Assembly: GCF_003144195.1 (NCBI RefSeq)
Contig: NW_020289998.1
Span: 376,459-440,458, forward strand
Length of the DNA: 64,000 bases
Reading direction: 5' to 3'
Origin: Ceraceosorus guamensis
Lineage: Eukaryota; Basidiomycota; Exobasidiomycetes; Ceraceosorales; Ceraceosoraceae
The position numbers and the translations under genes are program-made. The notes beneath the pieces were generated by a model. The model was not told the DNA's origin, searched no databases, and saw nothing but the letters and a program-made list of their open reading frames with translations. How positions within the stretch are numbered: position 1 is the first letter of the stretch; every line of letters starts with the position of its first letter. Of this stretch, positions 53,651-64,000 are shown one piece after another.

Positions 53651-56600
53651 GGCAATGGTGCCAGGCCGTGCCGGTGCCGACTGTCAGGGATCAGCAAGAG
53701 TTCGCGACGAGTTGGACCTTTTGATCTGACCAGCAATGACCGGTCACACGCTGATGCCACCTGGTAAACTTTGAGTGCCAAGCGAGGAAGCGGGCAGCAC
53801 CTTTAGCTTGTGGTGTCTTGAAGACGAACGCGTTCCTGGAAAGCCTCCTTCTAGAAGCGATTGGGTGGCAGTTCGTTGCCTGTGAGGCGATTGCCCACTG
53901 ACCAAGCGCAGGAGACCCGTGCAGGATCTTACCACGAGCCCCTAAATAAAAACACAGTGGCCACGGGGTCGAACGGGAGCGAAAGCCGTGGGCGTGTCAC
54001 GATAAAGTTGATCTCAGAGTCGCCTGAAATCACTTTGAGTGACTGCAATCCGTGCAAAAGAACGTCCGGCAGGTGGTTGCTTTGGCGGGAACTTGGAGCC
54101 CTGGTAATGAACCGCGCTGCCCTCAGTGCCACCTCCCCACACCGGCAAGGTAAGAGGCAATTTAGCTCTCCTATCTCCAAAGTACTGGTCGCCGATTGCA
54201 GCACGACGTGACGGAGCCGCGTATGCGCGCCGGTACCAGCTCTAGATCGTGACGTAAACACACTTTCAGACGGCCCGGCTGCGTGCGACTCGTCCCGTCA
54301 ATCAACGGGACCGCAACAAATATCGGTTGCAATTCCGCTCCCGTCTGCCGTGGCCTCTGCCTAGGTCCGACTTGAGGTGATGAGACTGCTTCACGTGGTG
54401 CCCTGTCTCCTGCAACCTGGCAACTTGGCCGCTGATTTTTGTAGAGGCCGGTCGATCTCGAAGAAGATGGTAATTGCGTGACCAATTGGAGCTGCTCAAG
54501 GCTTCAGGCGCAATGCTAGACGACCAGCTAGGCAACACGCTTTCCCCTTTTGCGGAGTCGCTGTTCTTGGCGAGTCTGGATGTCGAGCAACGGCGTATGT
54601 TGCGAAGCGCGCGCAGACTTTATTAGCGAGCGGCGACCGATTTCAAAGATGGCGTGATGGCCACGGGTTCCTTGCGCCTGTCCAGATAGCGAGATTGTCA
54701 GGGCGGAAAGAAGGATGGGGTGGCGAATCTGAAGGCGTCACCCACGATGCCAAACGATAACGCGCTTCTGATGACGATTCTTCTCGATGGGACCGGGGTC
54801 CACTACTGCCATCGCATCGCACTGCTGCACTGCAAATCCAGGGCACCGCAATGTGAATGTGGATGGCAGCTGGGGTAGGGATTCAACGCTGTCTTCTTGG
54901 TGGTGCTGATTCAGCGTGGTGACGAATTGCAAGATCCGTGCGTCGAGCGGCGATTTGAGTGGGTTGACTGAAGCCTTTAGTGTGCGAATGCTCTCTTTCG
55001 ATCGTCAGCAGCGAATGGTGACCGAGGAGGACGACGGAGTCAATTAGGAGTCGGATGTATGCGTGCGTGTTAGCTGTGCGCAGTGCTGGGTTGCGGAGAA
55101 TGGCAGCGCCACAGAGCCAAGTCGACTAAACAGAGTGCAATTGGCGCAAGCAGAGATGAGACGACCAGCAGCAGGAGCTCACAGCTTGATGCTGCCACTG
55201 CTGCTTATGTACAAGCGACCAGTCCCGCCGTGTGGAGGATGCCGCAAGTCCCTCGATCGATCCGCTCTCGTTTTGCCAGTGCTGTGCTTTAATTTGGCAA
55301 ACAGAGCGATAGCCGCGGGTGGTGGTGATGATGTCTGGGCGAGCGCGCAAGTGCGATCAGGCAGTGAGGCCGGGGCGTGCGTGTGTATGCGGGGTAGAGA
55401 TGGGATGAGACATGCGACGTTGATGACGCGAAGACTTGCGACCCTATAGCTGTTCTGTTTGTTGCGAGTCAGTCGTGCATGCTAGCTGATGCTGCTGCTG
55501 GTCGCATTTGATTCAGGATTCAAAAGTTCCTAAAAATTTTGCCCGCGATTGCCTGCGCTTGTGCTCGATGCTCAGATTGGCAATGGTCGGTCGGGAGCAG
55601 TCAGTCTGGACTAGCTGAACGTCGCATGTGAGTCGAGTCGAGTCGAGTCGAGTCATTCAAAAAGAAGACAAAAGAGGTGAGGACGCGCAAGTATCTGTTT
55701 TGGGGTCCGGAGAAGAGGAGCAGCAGCAGCAAGCTTGCGTGCTTGCATGCTTGCATGCTTGCTTGGTCCGGATGAAGAGGACCAATGCTTAGGATCGACG
55801 CGCAGTCACCCAAATCGCATGAGCCCGATACAGTCAGGGCTCAAAATTATCCGAAGGGCAGAAAGCAGGGAAGCTGTCGTGAATTGTAATCGAGAATTAC
55901 AACGTGATGCAGTCTGCTGTGAGTCTGCATGTGCCTCATGCGTGCGCGCGATCGAGGGTCCTGCCTTGCGACTTGACTCCACAAATAAGTTGCGATCGAT
56001 GAGTGCTGCTGCTGCTGCTGCCGCGAAGACGCAGATGGAGGCCTCGCAAGCGACAGGCGGCGTGCGACATCGAAGAAGCAGCAGCTTCGATAGCACCAGC
56101 AGGGCAAAGGGGCGGCGCTGGAAGAGCAAGCGAATCATACATCTCGTTGTAAGTTCGCGCAGCATTCGATCCGTCAATTCATCCATAATTCAACTCGACA
56201 TCGAGCGAGCGAAGCGTGCACGCGTCAATCTGATTGGCCTTGTTTCTTCGGCTTAAACGGCGAGAGGCTGCTGCATGCATGAACGCGCGCGCGTCACATG
56301 GGTCTCCCCCCATCGGCAAAGGCTCTGCAGCATGCTCTGCGCCGCGTGTGGTGACTCTCGCAGCAGCAGCTACTGTATATAGCAAACGCGCAACACCACC
56401 GCGGCACGCGTAGCGGTACCGCGCCAGACCCGCGCGTGTGTTGCATACGTATACCGGTACATGCAGTCAGAGAAGTGTATGCATGCATGCAGCAGCAGTC
56501 GCTCAGTCACGCCAGACCAACTCAGCCAGCCATGCAGCCACTCACACCGCGTGGCTGAACTTGGCTAACATCCGCGCCTCGATCCTCTGTGCGTGTCTCG

Positions 56601-58155
56601 CTGCTGTGATTCGACATTCACGATTCGCATTTTGTGATTGAAACTCAAAAATGTGGTTTTATGATTCACACTCGCAATCAGACTTCCGACTGGTGATGGA
56701 TGTGACTATGAACAATTTGAATACTGCCCACGCAAGACTCACGACATGAAATCACGAATGAAAGAAGACCTGCGCGGATCAGTTCGCGGACGCTTGTCTC
56801 ATAATAGCAAGGGCGGATCCAACAACCCAGTGAAGCGATGACGGCATGCCAAGCCTTTTCGAGTCAATTCTCGGGTCAGTCAAGACGAGGGCTAGCTGAT
56901 GCGCGTTGCCACGACACAGCTAGGCGGGGGGAGGCGCTTGGAGATAAGGCAGGGCCACTCGATCAAGCCGCGGACTTTTCGCACGGATTGCGTTCTTTCA
57001 TCCGAGTGATTCTTGATGCTCTTGGACGAGGCAACTCGATCGGCAAAAGACTCACACTCTCGACTGCTCACACGCTTGTTCGAGGTGATGCGTGGCGGCG
57101 GGGTCGCTTATGCATCGCGGTCATCGGAGTGGTACGTGCTTCAGGGCGGGATCACGAATGCATGAGAATTTCACTCTGACTGACACTTTGGTGAGGCTTG
57201 GTCACAGCAGGCACAGAGGCAAGCTAGCGCGGATCGCGATAAGTTGCCCCCAGAAGTCCGAGATCGCTTGATTTCCAAGCAGCAGGCCCGAGAATCGCTG
57301 CGCCCATCTCAGGCAGCATCATGTGGGTGCGGTCGTGCGATATCATCGTCTCAACAGTCGTGAGTCAAGAGGCAGAGCGGGAGTATAGGCAGGCATACAT
57401 CATGCATCAGCAGCAAGCACAGCTCACGGCTGGGGCGGTGCTACCGCGGCTGCCATGCATGCAGCGCGATCGAGTGCTGTGGCTGCGCGCGAGTCTTGCG
57501 CGCTCCGCTCGACGCGTGCACGTACAGGAGTCAGACGAGTTATCCTCCAGCTAACCGGGCGCAACCCTCCCGCATTGAGCTCTTCTTGAGCAACGTTGGC
57601 AGCGGTAGCGATGCATGCTGGTGAGGTCAACCGATTCAGTCTTGTCGAGTGACGCCGATTTCTTGGTGGGCCTCCTGGCGCCATGCAGATTCGATATACC
57701 CAACAGTCCGATTGCAATCCCTTCTCTCTGAAGGCGAGCCGGGAGAGATCCTGAAGAGTAAAAAATCTAGATGAGTCAAGAGTCAAGTCTCACGGGGGTG
57801 GAAGGGGCATCACGTGCCTCGCTTGTCATCACGTGCTCAGAAATTTTGTCGAGCACGAAAAAGCTGATCAAAGTCAAAGAGTCTTGACGGGTCCTGAATT
57901 TGAGTCGGAGCGCTCCGTTCAAGGCGAATAAAGAATCAATCACAAATGCAAATCTCGAATTCAAAATTTGTGAATTTCATCTTGAGAGTTCCGTCCGCGA
58001 CTTGAAGATCTCTGGACGAGCCGCGAGCGAGAAGAGGTCAGGTCTGATCTGAATGAGTGAGTGAGTCGTGGGTGTCTTGTCACCTTGCACTCTGCACATA
58101 TCATCGAACACTGTGATTCTGGTGATGGCCATCCTTCTGCTTCTACACTCCTGCC
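53651..58155. other. Largest gene-free region (4.5 kb)
   Basis: No gene is supported on either strand. It contains two adjacent short hairpins at 54293-54330, a (GAGTC)5 run, GCTTGCAT repeats near 55735-55765, a GCT/CTG run near 56003-56020, two CACGTG boxes at 57811-57816 and 57830-57835, and many TCACGA-type words at 56610-56760 and 57160. Several open frames reach 120-170 residues, but they overlap on both strands and have low-complexity or unrecognisable translations. It serves as upstream region for both the GlcNAc kinase and BFR2. An unrecognised non-coding RNA gene cannot be excluded. Confidence 0.5.
55630..55654. repeat. (GAGTC)5 tandem repeat
   Basis: Five perfect pentamers; the same word, GAGTC, is part of the dispersed intergenic motif. 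Confidence 0.9.
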
Positions 58156-59842
58156 ATGCCTTCCTCACTCAGTAACACGCTTGCCCAGCTCTCCGATCCA
58201 TCGCCCTCGACCGGGTCGACAGGCAAGCGCAGCGCGCAACTCGGTCCTTCCACTTCATACCACTCTGCTTCCGACAACGAGTCTGATGCAAGCGACGATG
58301 AAGACATAGAAGATGACGGTCTAGATGTCGGCAAGTCGAATCGGGCAGACAAGTCTCACTATGTCGATGTGGGACCCTCTTCAAGGCGCAGGACCCAGAT
58401 GGACGAGAGCGGAATGCTCTCTGGGAGCAAGTATGCGGGCAGGACTGTCAGCGCCAGCCAGGCATTTGACGAGGCTAGCGGCAGCGAGGAAGAAGGCGAC
58501 GATGATGCAGAAGAAGCCAGCGGGCTTTCAGGATCAGCGTCGGATGAAGACCTTGGCAGCGATGAGTCGGACGAAGCTGCGGGAGCTGCTCTTCCTGCAG
58601 GAAGCAGCGCTGACGAGTCAGCGGCAATACCACCTGCGTCATCTTCCGCCGCACCTTCACGAGTAAGGTTCACCAAGGATACTCAATACAAGAGCAGCGA
58701 GGCTGACTGGGGCGAAGGTGGCAATACGCTTGCAGCCGCAGCGCAAGCAGACTCCGAGCTCATGTCTCGCTTACAAGCTCAGACTGCGGACGATGCACAG
58801 AGAGGTAGAGCTGTCAAGGAGCAGTACAGGCAGTGGGAGGCATCGTTGAGGGCGCGCATCCAGTTTCATAGCTTCTTGACGGAATCTGTGGCACTCTGCA
58901 GAGATGTGAGTGCAGCTTCATTGCTCCGTTTCTGGACTCATAAGCGGCCCGGAACTGACATTCCAGCACCCTCTCATATAGGTCAACGCACTCTCACAAA
59001 TCCAAACGGATCCCGAGTGCGCTGCCTCGTACAAATCTTTACAGTCAGATCTGGCCCAGCTTAACGCGTCGATCTTCTCCAAGCGTGCTGCGATCGCCCA
59101 AGCTTCGGATAGCCAAGTCGCTGCAGCGTTCCATCAAGCGTCAAGCGTGTTAGGAAAGCGTCCGGCATCAGGAGAAGCTGTGCGAGACGAGGACATTGAT
59201 CAGTCCATCTCTGCCTTCCTATCACTGCACCGCGTCACTGCGGACAAGACCTGTGAGGTTCTGGATGCTTGGAGCACCAGCGGACCCTCTGGGTCCAGCA
59301 GGGAATTAAAAGCAGTGAACAGAGCAGCGGGCGAGCAGGTTCGCTCCTCTTTAGCGCAGCCGGAGAGTATGGAGAGGCTGCTGAAACGGACGAGGGTGTG
59401 GCGAGGAGCAGACAGGCTTGGAGAAGAAGGGGTTGCCGCCGCTGCGTACTCCGATGAGCCCGACGAGAACGTTTTCGACGATACCGACTTCTACTCCTCG
59501 TTGCTGCGAGAGCTGCTCGACAGCAAAGGAGAAGGCGCGGCGGGTTCAGATGGCCTGATGGGCCTCACAATACGTTCCAAAGGGCCCAAACGAGCCGTAG
59601 ATACCAGAGCGTCAAAAGGTAGAAGGCTCAAATACGAAGTGCACGACAAGATTGCCAACTTTATGCCGCCCATACCCAACGAGACTTGGACCGACGAGCA
59701 GAGGGCCAGATTGCTGGCTCAGCTCTCTGCTGCTCATGGGACTCTATCCGCCCATAGTGGAGCAAGCAGCGAGGGGCAGACATCAAGCAAAGAGCACACC
59801 TTGGATCATGTCGACTTGGCAGGTCTGCGAGTCTTTGGCTGA
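58156..59842 (+). CDS. BFR2: rRNA-processing protein Bfr2 (AATF/Che-1 family)
   Basis: A nucleolar component of the small-subunit processome needed for early cleavages of pre-rRNA. Exons 58156-58905 and 58982-59842, joined over a 76-nt intron, give 536 residues. The first 190 residues are highly acidic and Ser-rich (SDNESDASDDEDIEDDG and more), as in the family. The AATF leucine-zipper-like region includes YRQWEASLRARIQFHSFLTE. The TRAUB region is clear near the end: DDTDFYSSLLRELLDSKG, then the basic signature VDTRASKGRRLKYEVHDKIANFMPP, and a tail ending LAGLRVFG. The intron sits where the family sequence (LCRD|VNALSQIQ) is continuous. Confidence 0.95.
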
Positions 59843-60230
59843 GCATGCGCGTCCGCTTCGATCATCTGCCTTGCGCTGCGTGCAATACTCCCCTCGCCGC
59901 AAGTAGAGGACCCATAGTCGAAGGCACCTTTTGCCAATCGCATCCTCTAATTGTTCACGCAAAATGCATCCGCCCTCAATGTGTTAGGACACAGGTTCAA
60001 TGTGGGCCGTTAGTAGAGTGTGCTGCTTTCGGTGAGCACTCCGAATCAAATGAGACCGCGCGCCTGGGTGTAACGCGAGCGCCACGCTACCGAGCCCGCT
60101 TTCGCTATGGAAATCCTGTTCTTAATCGATTGCGCGATACTGTAATTATCTAGCTTGCACACAGAGCTTTGTAATTTTCATGTTTCAGCAGACAGGATGA
60201 GAGGTCCGCGAAAGAACGCTTGCGTAGTGC
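59843..60230. other. Convergent spacer, BFR2/FBA1
   Basis: About 390 bases between convergent stop codons. No gene or repeat is seen. An AT-richer patch at 60120-60190 (ctgtaattatctag) is a plausible site for 3' end formation. Confidence 0.5.
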
Positions 60231-61809
60231 CTAGAGCTTTCCAGCAGAGAGCAAGTCCTCGAAGGCGATCGTGCAGCGCTTCGACATTGTCTTTTCTCCC
60301 TCGCGGACCCAAACGCGGGGGTCGTATTGCTTTTTGTTGGGCTTGTCCCTGCAGTGCATTAATGAAATGCGCGTGAGTGTTCCGACTGGGGTAAAGCGAT
60401 CGAATGCGGAGCTCGTCATACCATACTCACTTGCCCTCGGGATTGCCAACCTGGGTCATCAAGTAGTCCTTCTTGTTCAACACAAAGTCTCTGATACCCT
60501 CGAGGTACTGCAGGCAGGTCCAGCGAAGTATGTCAGATGGCCTTTCAAGACGCTCATGTACACTCTCATTCCCGAGTTTACCCTCGAACGTCACTCACAG
60601 CGAATTGAGTGTCGGTGTCCACGTTCATCTTGACAACACCATTCTTGACGGCTGTCGTGATCTCGTGCTTCTCAGAGCCGGAACCACCGTGGAACACAAG
60701 GAAGCTGTGCAAAGCAGTGAGGCGTAGGATGCGTCAGTACCTATGCCGGCAAAGGGCATCGCGCGGCGGGGTACTCGAGACTCACACTGGAAGCTCCTTG
60801 TCGGTCTTGAGTTGCTCGCGCACGTAGGCTTGGTGCTTGGCCAGAAGCTCTGGCTTGAGAGACACGTTTCCGGGCTTGTAGACACCCTGGTGACCCATCA
60901 TTCGAATGTGGTCAGCGCCTCAGCGAAGCCTGGCGAAAGATCCCTGTCGCTCGCGTCCCCGCAAAACTCACGTGAACGTTACCAAAGCCAGCAGCGATCG
61001 AGAAGTTGGGGGTGATCTCGGAGAACTCGCGGTAGATGTCCCAGATATCCTCTGGCTGGGTGTAGAGAGCAGCGTTGTCCACGCCCTCGTTGTTCACACC
61101 ATCCTCCTCTCCACCAGTAATGCCGATCTCCATCTCGAGCCAAACACCGATCTTGGCCATGCGTGCAAGGTACTTCTTGCAGGTTGCAATGTTCTCCTCC
61201 TTGGGCTCCTCGGACAAGTCAAGCATGTGAGAACTGCAGACAGGATGGCAAAGCATAGTGATTGGAGTTCAGCAGCGCTCGCGCGGCCAGTAAAAGTGAC
61301 AAATATTATGACTCACGAGAAAAGAGGCTTGCCCTCCTTCTTGAAGTATGCCTCGTCAGCGTCGAGCATGCCTTGAGGTATGTTGCGTCGTTATTTGCTC
61401 AGCGGTGTACACGGCTTACGAGGGCTCTTTGCAAAGCAATACACTCACCATCGAACCACGGCAAGAGCTTCTTGGCGCAATGGTCAGAGTGGAGCACCAC
61501 TGGGACGCCGTACAGGTGGGCGACACTTCGAACGTGGTTGGCAGCAGCGACGGCACCAGCGATGGAAGCCTGCTGCTTGTCGTTGGGCAAACCTTTGCCG
61601 GCAAAGTAAGCAGCACCACCTTGGCTGACTTGTAGGATCAGTGGGCTCTTGGCATCGCGAGCGGCCTCCAAAGCTGCGTTGGCAGTGGAGCTGGAAGTAA
61701 TGTTGAAGGCAGGGATGGCGAACTTGTGCTCCCGGCAGTAGTCGAAGAGCTTGTAGACGTCCTTGCCGTCGACGACGCCTGCGGGAACGACTGAGAGTGC
61801 TCCGGACAT
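60231..61809 (-). CDS. FBA1: Fructose-bisphosphate aldolase, class II
   Basis: Zinc-dependent aldolase of glycolysis and gluconeogenesis, cytosolic. Seven exons (61809-61449, 61371-61317, 61233-60972, 60886-60786, 60704-60599, 60507-60431, 60348-60231) give 359 residues, the normal length. Family marks are IPAFNITSSSTANAALEAA, QVSQGGAAYFAGKG, and VVLHSDHCAKK with the catalytic Asp109 and zinc ligand His110. They continue with HMLDLSEEP, MEIGITGGEEDGVNN, IAAGFGNVHGVYKPGNVSL (zinc His), FLVFHGGSGSEKHEI (zinc His) and VKMNVDTDTQFAYLEGIRDFV, and the end is EDLLSAGKL. All six joins restore family sequence. Six introns in so conserved a gene match the intron-rich style of the locus. Confidence 0.97.
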
Positions 61810-63672
61810 GATGATGACTGTGGTCTGAGCGGTGTGTGATGTGAGAGAGTGTGGCTGAGTGTAAGAGAGTCGAAGGTGCTTTTTGGCTTGTCCGACTTCA
61901 AAGTCTAAGTGGTGGTGGATGTATGCTAGGCTTACACATGCAAGTGCCTAATCGTTTGTTGCTCTTCTCGACCTCGCCTGATCGAAATTTGTAGCATCCA
62001 TATCGATGATGTCGTTTGCATATCGCCTCGGCCTTCTGCAGCAGCTATTTGCACCCCTCACCGTCTACCTCTGCCCAACTGCCCTCGCGCGAACTTCCAT
62101 CGCATTCCCTATAGCTCCTCCCCCAAAAGGTCCGAGCGGCGCTCCCGACGAGGACGCTTGCATTCAAGATCCGCGTGGTGCAGGCCATGTGCCCCTTACC
62201 CAGCAGGACACGGACGGCCCTTGGTGCAGCCAGCGCTCGCTGCAGCAGGCAAGACCATGCAGCAGCGCTCACGCCGACTCTACGCGACTTGAGCCCTCGC
62301 GCAGACCCGCGCCCAAAAATGCACGGCCGTCGCGTGCATGCGCATCTCTGCGGCCGGGCACCGCGGGAGATGCGCAAGCAGCAGGGGTGGAGGTGAGTCG
62401 CTTGCTCGCTTCGAAAAGTCTGTCTTGCATGCACGTGGAAGACGTTGCGCGCCTGTCTACTCCACCCTTCTCTTCCCGCTTTCCGCTTCCGCCCGACACA
62501 ACCGTCGGCTGGCTTTGCATTGAGCAAGGAAAACCGATTAAGTTGTTCGTCGAGTGCTCAGAGAAGCACCTCTGCGATGACCACCGAAGAGGTCGCCAGC
62601 ACCATAATCATCTGATCGCACTTCCACGACATCATCGAGCAAAAAGCCAATTCATGGCGAATCGAGCTGCGTTGGGGCAGGTAGATAGGCAAATGCTGTC
62701 GATCAGCTTTGTTGGCTCTATCTGGCGCCTTGGCGGCGCTAATCGCCCGGTGCAACCTCGGTCATGTGGTTTCCTCTGCTCACCTTGGCACGTGACCGGC
62801 AGACACCTTTGCATACACACAACGGTACCACCTGCTACCGCATCACTTTGACTGAAGACGAGCCGCGATCCAGAATGCGGGCATCCAAGCGATTGGGCAG
62901 AATCCTCTTTTGGACCCGAATCGTAGAGTCACGAGTGTCTCCGAACTTTGAATAGCGAGATTGGCGCGATGTCGGCGCCGGCGCTGCCAGTGATGGCGAG
63001 GAGTATGCACTGCACGTGGTCGCCGAGATGCTGTCCAGTAAAGCTTATTTAGCTACATTCAAGATTGCAGGGGAGTCGCGGACTTGTGACGTTTGGTGTA
63101 GGAATGTCCACATTGTGATTCTTGATTGTTTTGCATTGTCGACGAGGCACGAGCGACCGCCACGTACAGCATCATTAGCTCTGCCAAGCATCGCAGGGTA
63201 GGACAGTCACAGTCCCGAAGAGGTATGACCCCTCTTCGTGACTACTAGCGCCGCCAAATTTGTGTAAGTATCTCGAATCGTGAAACGATTGACGTCACAA
63301 GAACCCATGCAGACCGGTCACGCTTCGCGCATGTTCGAAGCCAGTGTGAGTCAAGAGTCTTGAATCGTGTCAGCCTTGCTCAAGTCACCAGTCAGAGTTT
63401 ATTTGCATCGTGAAGTCAGGATCAATTGAGTCGAGTCAAGATCGAACATATACACCAATCCGCGATTGATCCTCATGACAGGCTTAATTGAGGTAGACCA
63501 ACCATCACCGCCTTGCTGACGCCAACAGGTGCCGACGCCGGTTCTCCGACGCACGGCGCATTGTATCCGATTCACGATTCAGATTGCTGTTTGGTGCGCC
63601 GAGCATCAAATTAAGCGCCGCGCGGGGGACCGCCTATCCCCATGCGCGCGCTAAGACAAAGTCGCAGCAACG
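61810..63672. other. FBA1 upstream region and intergenic DNA
   Basis: About 1.86 kb. The first 200 bases are the FBA1 leader and promoter. A plus-strand frame (62006-62851) is open for 281 residues, but its translation is compositionally mixed and overlaps a similar minus-strand frame, so I do not call it. A CACGTG box lies near 62789. TCAAGAGTCTTGAATCGTG-type words cluster at 63270-63430. Confidence 0.45.
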
Positions 63673-64000
63673 ATGCATGGGTACCCCGCGCCTCAGCCGT
63701 CGAGATCCAACGACGAAGGTGCTGCTGCGAGCTCGCATGATAGCTTCCGCTCCTTTCGCGACGACCGGCTTGACAGCGACCAGACATTTCGCAGCTTGTT
63801 CATCGGCATACCGCGCGAAGAAGGATGCTTTCTTGTTCGAAGATGTTTCAGAACATCACCTGCGTCATCGTCTCGTCTCTCGATGGGGCTGTGTCTGGCG
63901 TTGGGCTGTGGAGTTGGGGACGCCGAGGTCGGAAGGTATAAGAGGGGAGTCTTTTGGGGCCATCATCGTGTCTTCCGTTCCTCATCCAGCTTGTAGACCT
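63673..64000 (+). CDS. Possible 5' end of an unrecognised gene at the right edge
   Basis: An ATG at 63673 opens MHGYPAPQPSRSNDEGAAASSHDSF in a Ser/Asp-rich style like other N-termini in this window, continuing as DDRLDSDQTFRSLF. The frame stays open for 107 residues and stops at 63996. An intron may begin before that; a possible donor is GTATAAG near 63934. No family can be named from this piece, and the coding status is uncertain. Confidence 0.3.

Noticed and set aside
55735-56256. 173-residue frame in the 4.5-kb gap
   Set aside because: It spans microsatellite sequence, overlaps open frames on the other strand, and its poly-Ala run comes from a GCT repeat.
62006-62851. 281-residue plus-strand open frame upstream of FBA1
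   Set aside because: The translation mixes unrelated compositions, overlaps a long minus-strand frame, has no recognisable motif, and lies in the promoter of a highly expressed gene.
1-64000. Transposons, LTR elements, virus-like elements, CRISPR arrays, biosynthetic cluster
   Set aside because: No reverse transcriptase, integrase, transposase, capsid or long terminal repeat sequence was recognised; repeats are short and simple; neighbouring genes are housekeeping and not functionally clustered.

Overview
The window is nuclear DNA from a filamentous or dimorphic fungus, most likely a basidiomycete of the smut lineage (Ustilaginomycotina). This placement is inferred from protein style: long Ser/Ala/Pro-rich tails, TIM17, uL14 and aldolase sequences of basidiomycete type, and many short introns. 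I placed 48 introns by eye. Nearly all are 64-117 nt, the longest is 225 nt, and most open with GTGAGT or GTAAGT and close with CAG or TAG. No transposon, virus-like element, rRNA, convincing tRNA or CRISPR array was recognised.

Layout, left to right. The 5' part of RIB3 (riboflavin synthesis) runs off the left edge. TVP38 and a GH20 beta-N-acetylhexosaminidase follow on the plus strand and converge on PCT1 (phosphocholine cytidylyltransferase). Next come an unrecognised 604-residue protein and TIM17. TIM17 converges on the mitochondrial ribosomal protein uS12m (MRPS12), which is divergent from a DUF7704-like membrane protein. RPL23 (uL14) and PNO1 form a divergent ribosome-related pair. PNO1 converges on a 1158-residue, probably mitochondrial helical-repeat protein, which is divergent from ATG5. 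A 976-residue disordered protein, an aldo-keto reductase, a Zn2Cys6 transcription factor, a DxxxD-type cation-efflux transporter and a myotubularin phosphatase follow. The right part holds a secreted double-psi beta-barrel protein, an N-acetylglucosamine kinase, BFR2 (rRNA processing), FBA1 (class II aldolase) and the start of an uncertain gene.

Most genes are housekeeping and unrelated. Loose functional links are GlcNAc metabolism (hexosaminidase releases it, the kinase phosphorylates it), ribosome production (uL14, PNO1, BFR2), mitochondrial biogenesis (TIM17, uS12m, the 1158-residue protein) and endomembrane or autophagy work (TVP38, ATG5, myotubularin).

Intergenic DNA is unusual. Several gaps of 1-4.5 kb carry many microsatellites and a recurring short word, TCGTGACT or TCGTGAAT and its complement, often in tandem or inverted clusters. 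No new multi-gene system was found. The best leads are this dispersed motif, a split start codon exon in MRPS12, an in-frame stop-free intron in RPL23, eight introns with micro-exons in the transporter, and altered catalytic signatures in PCT1 and the hexosaminidase.
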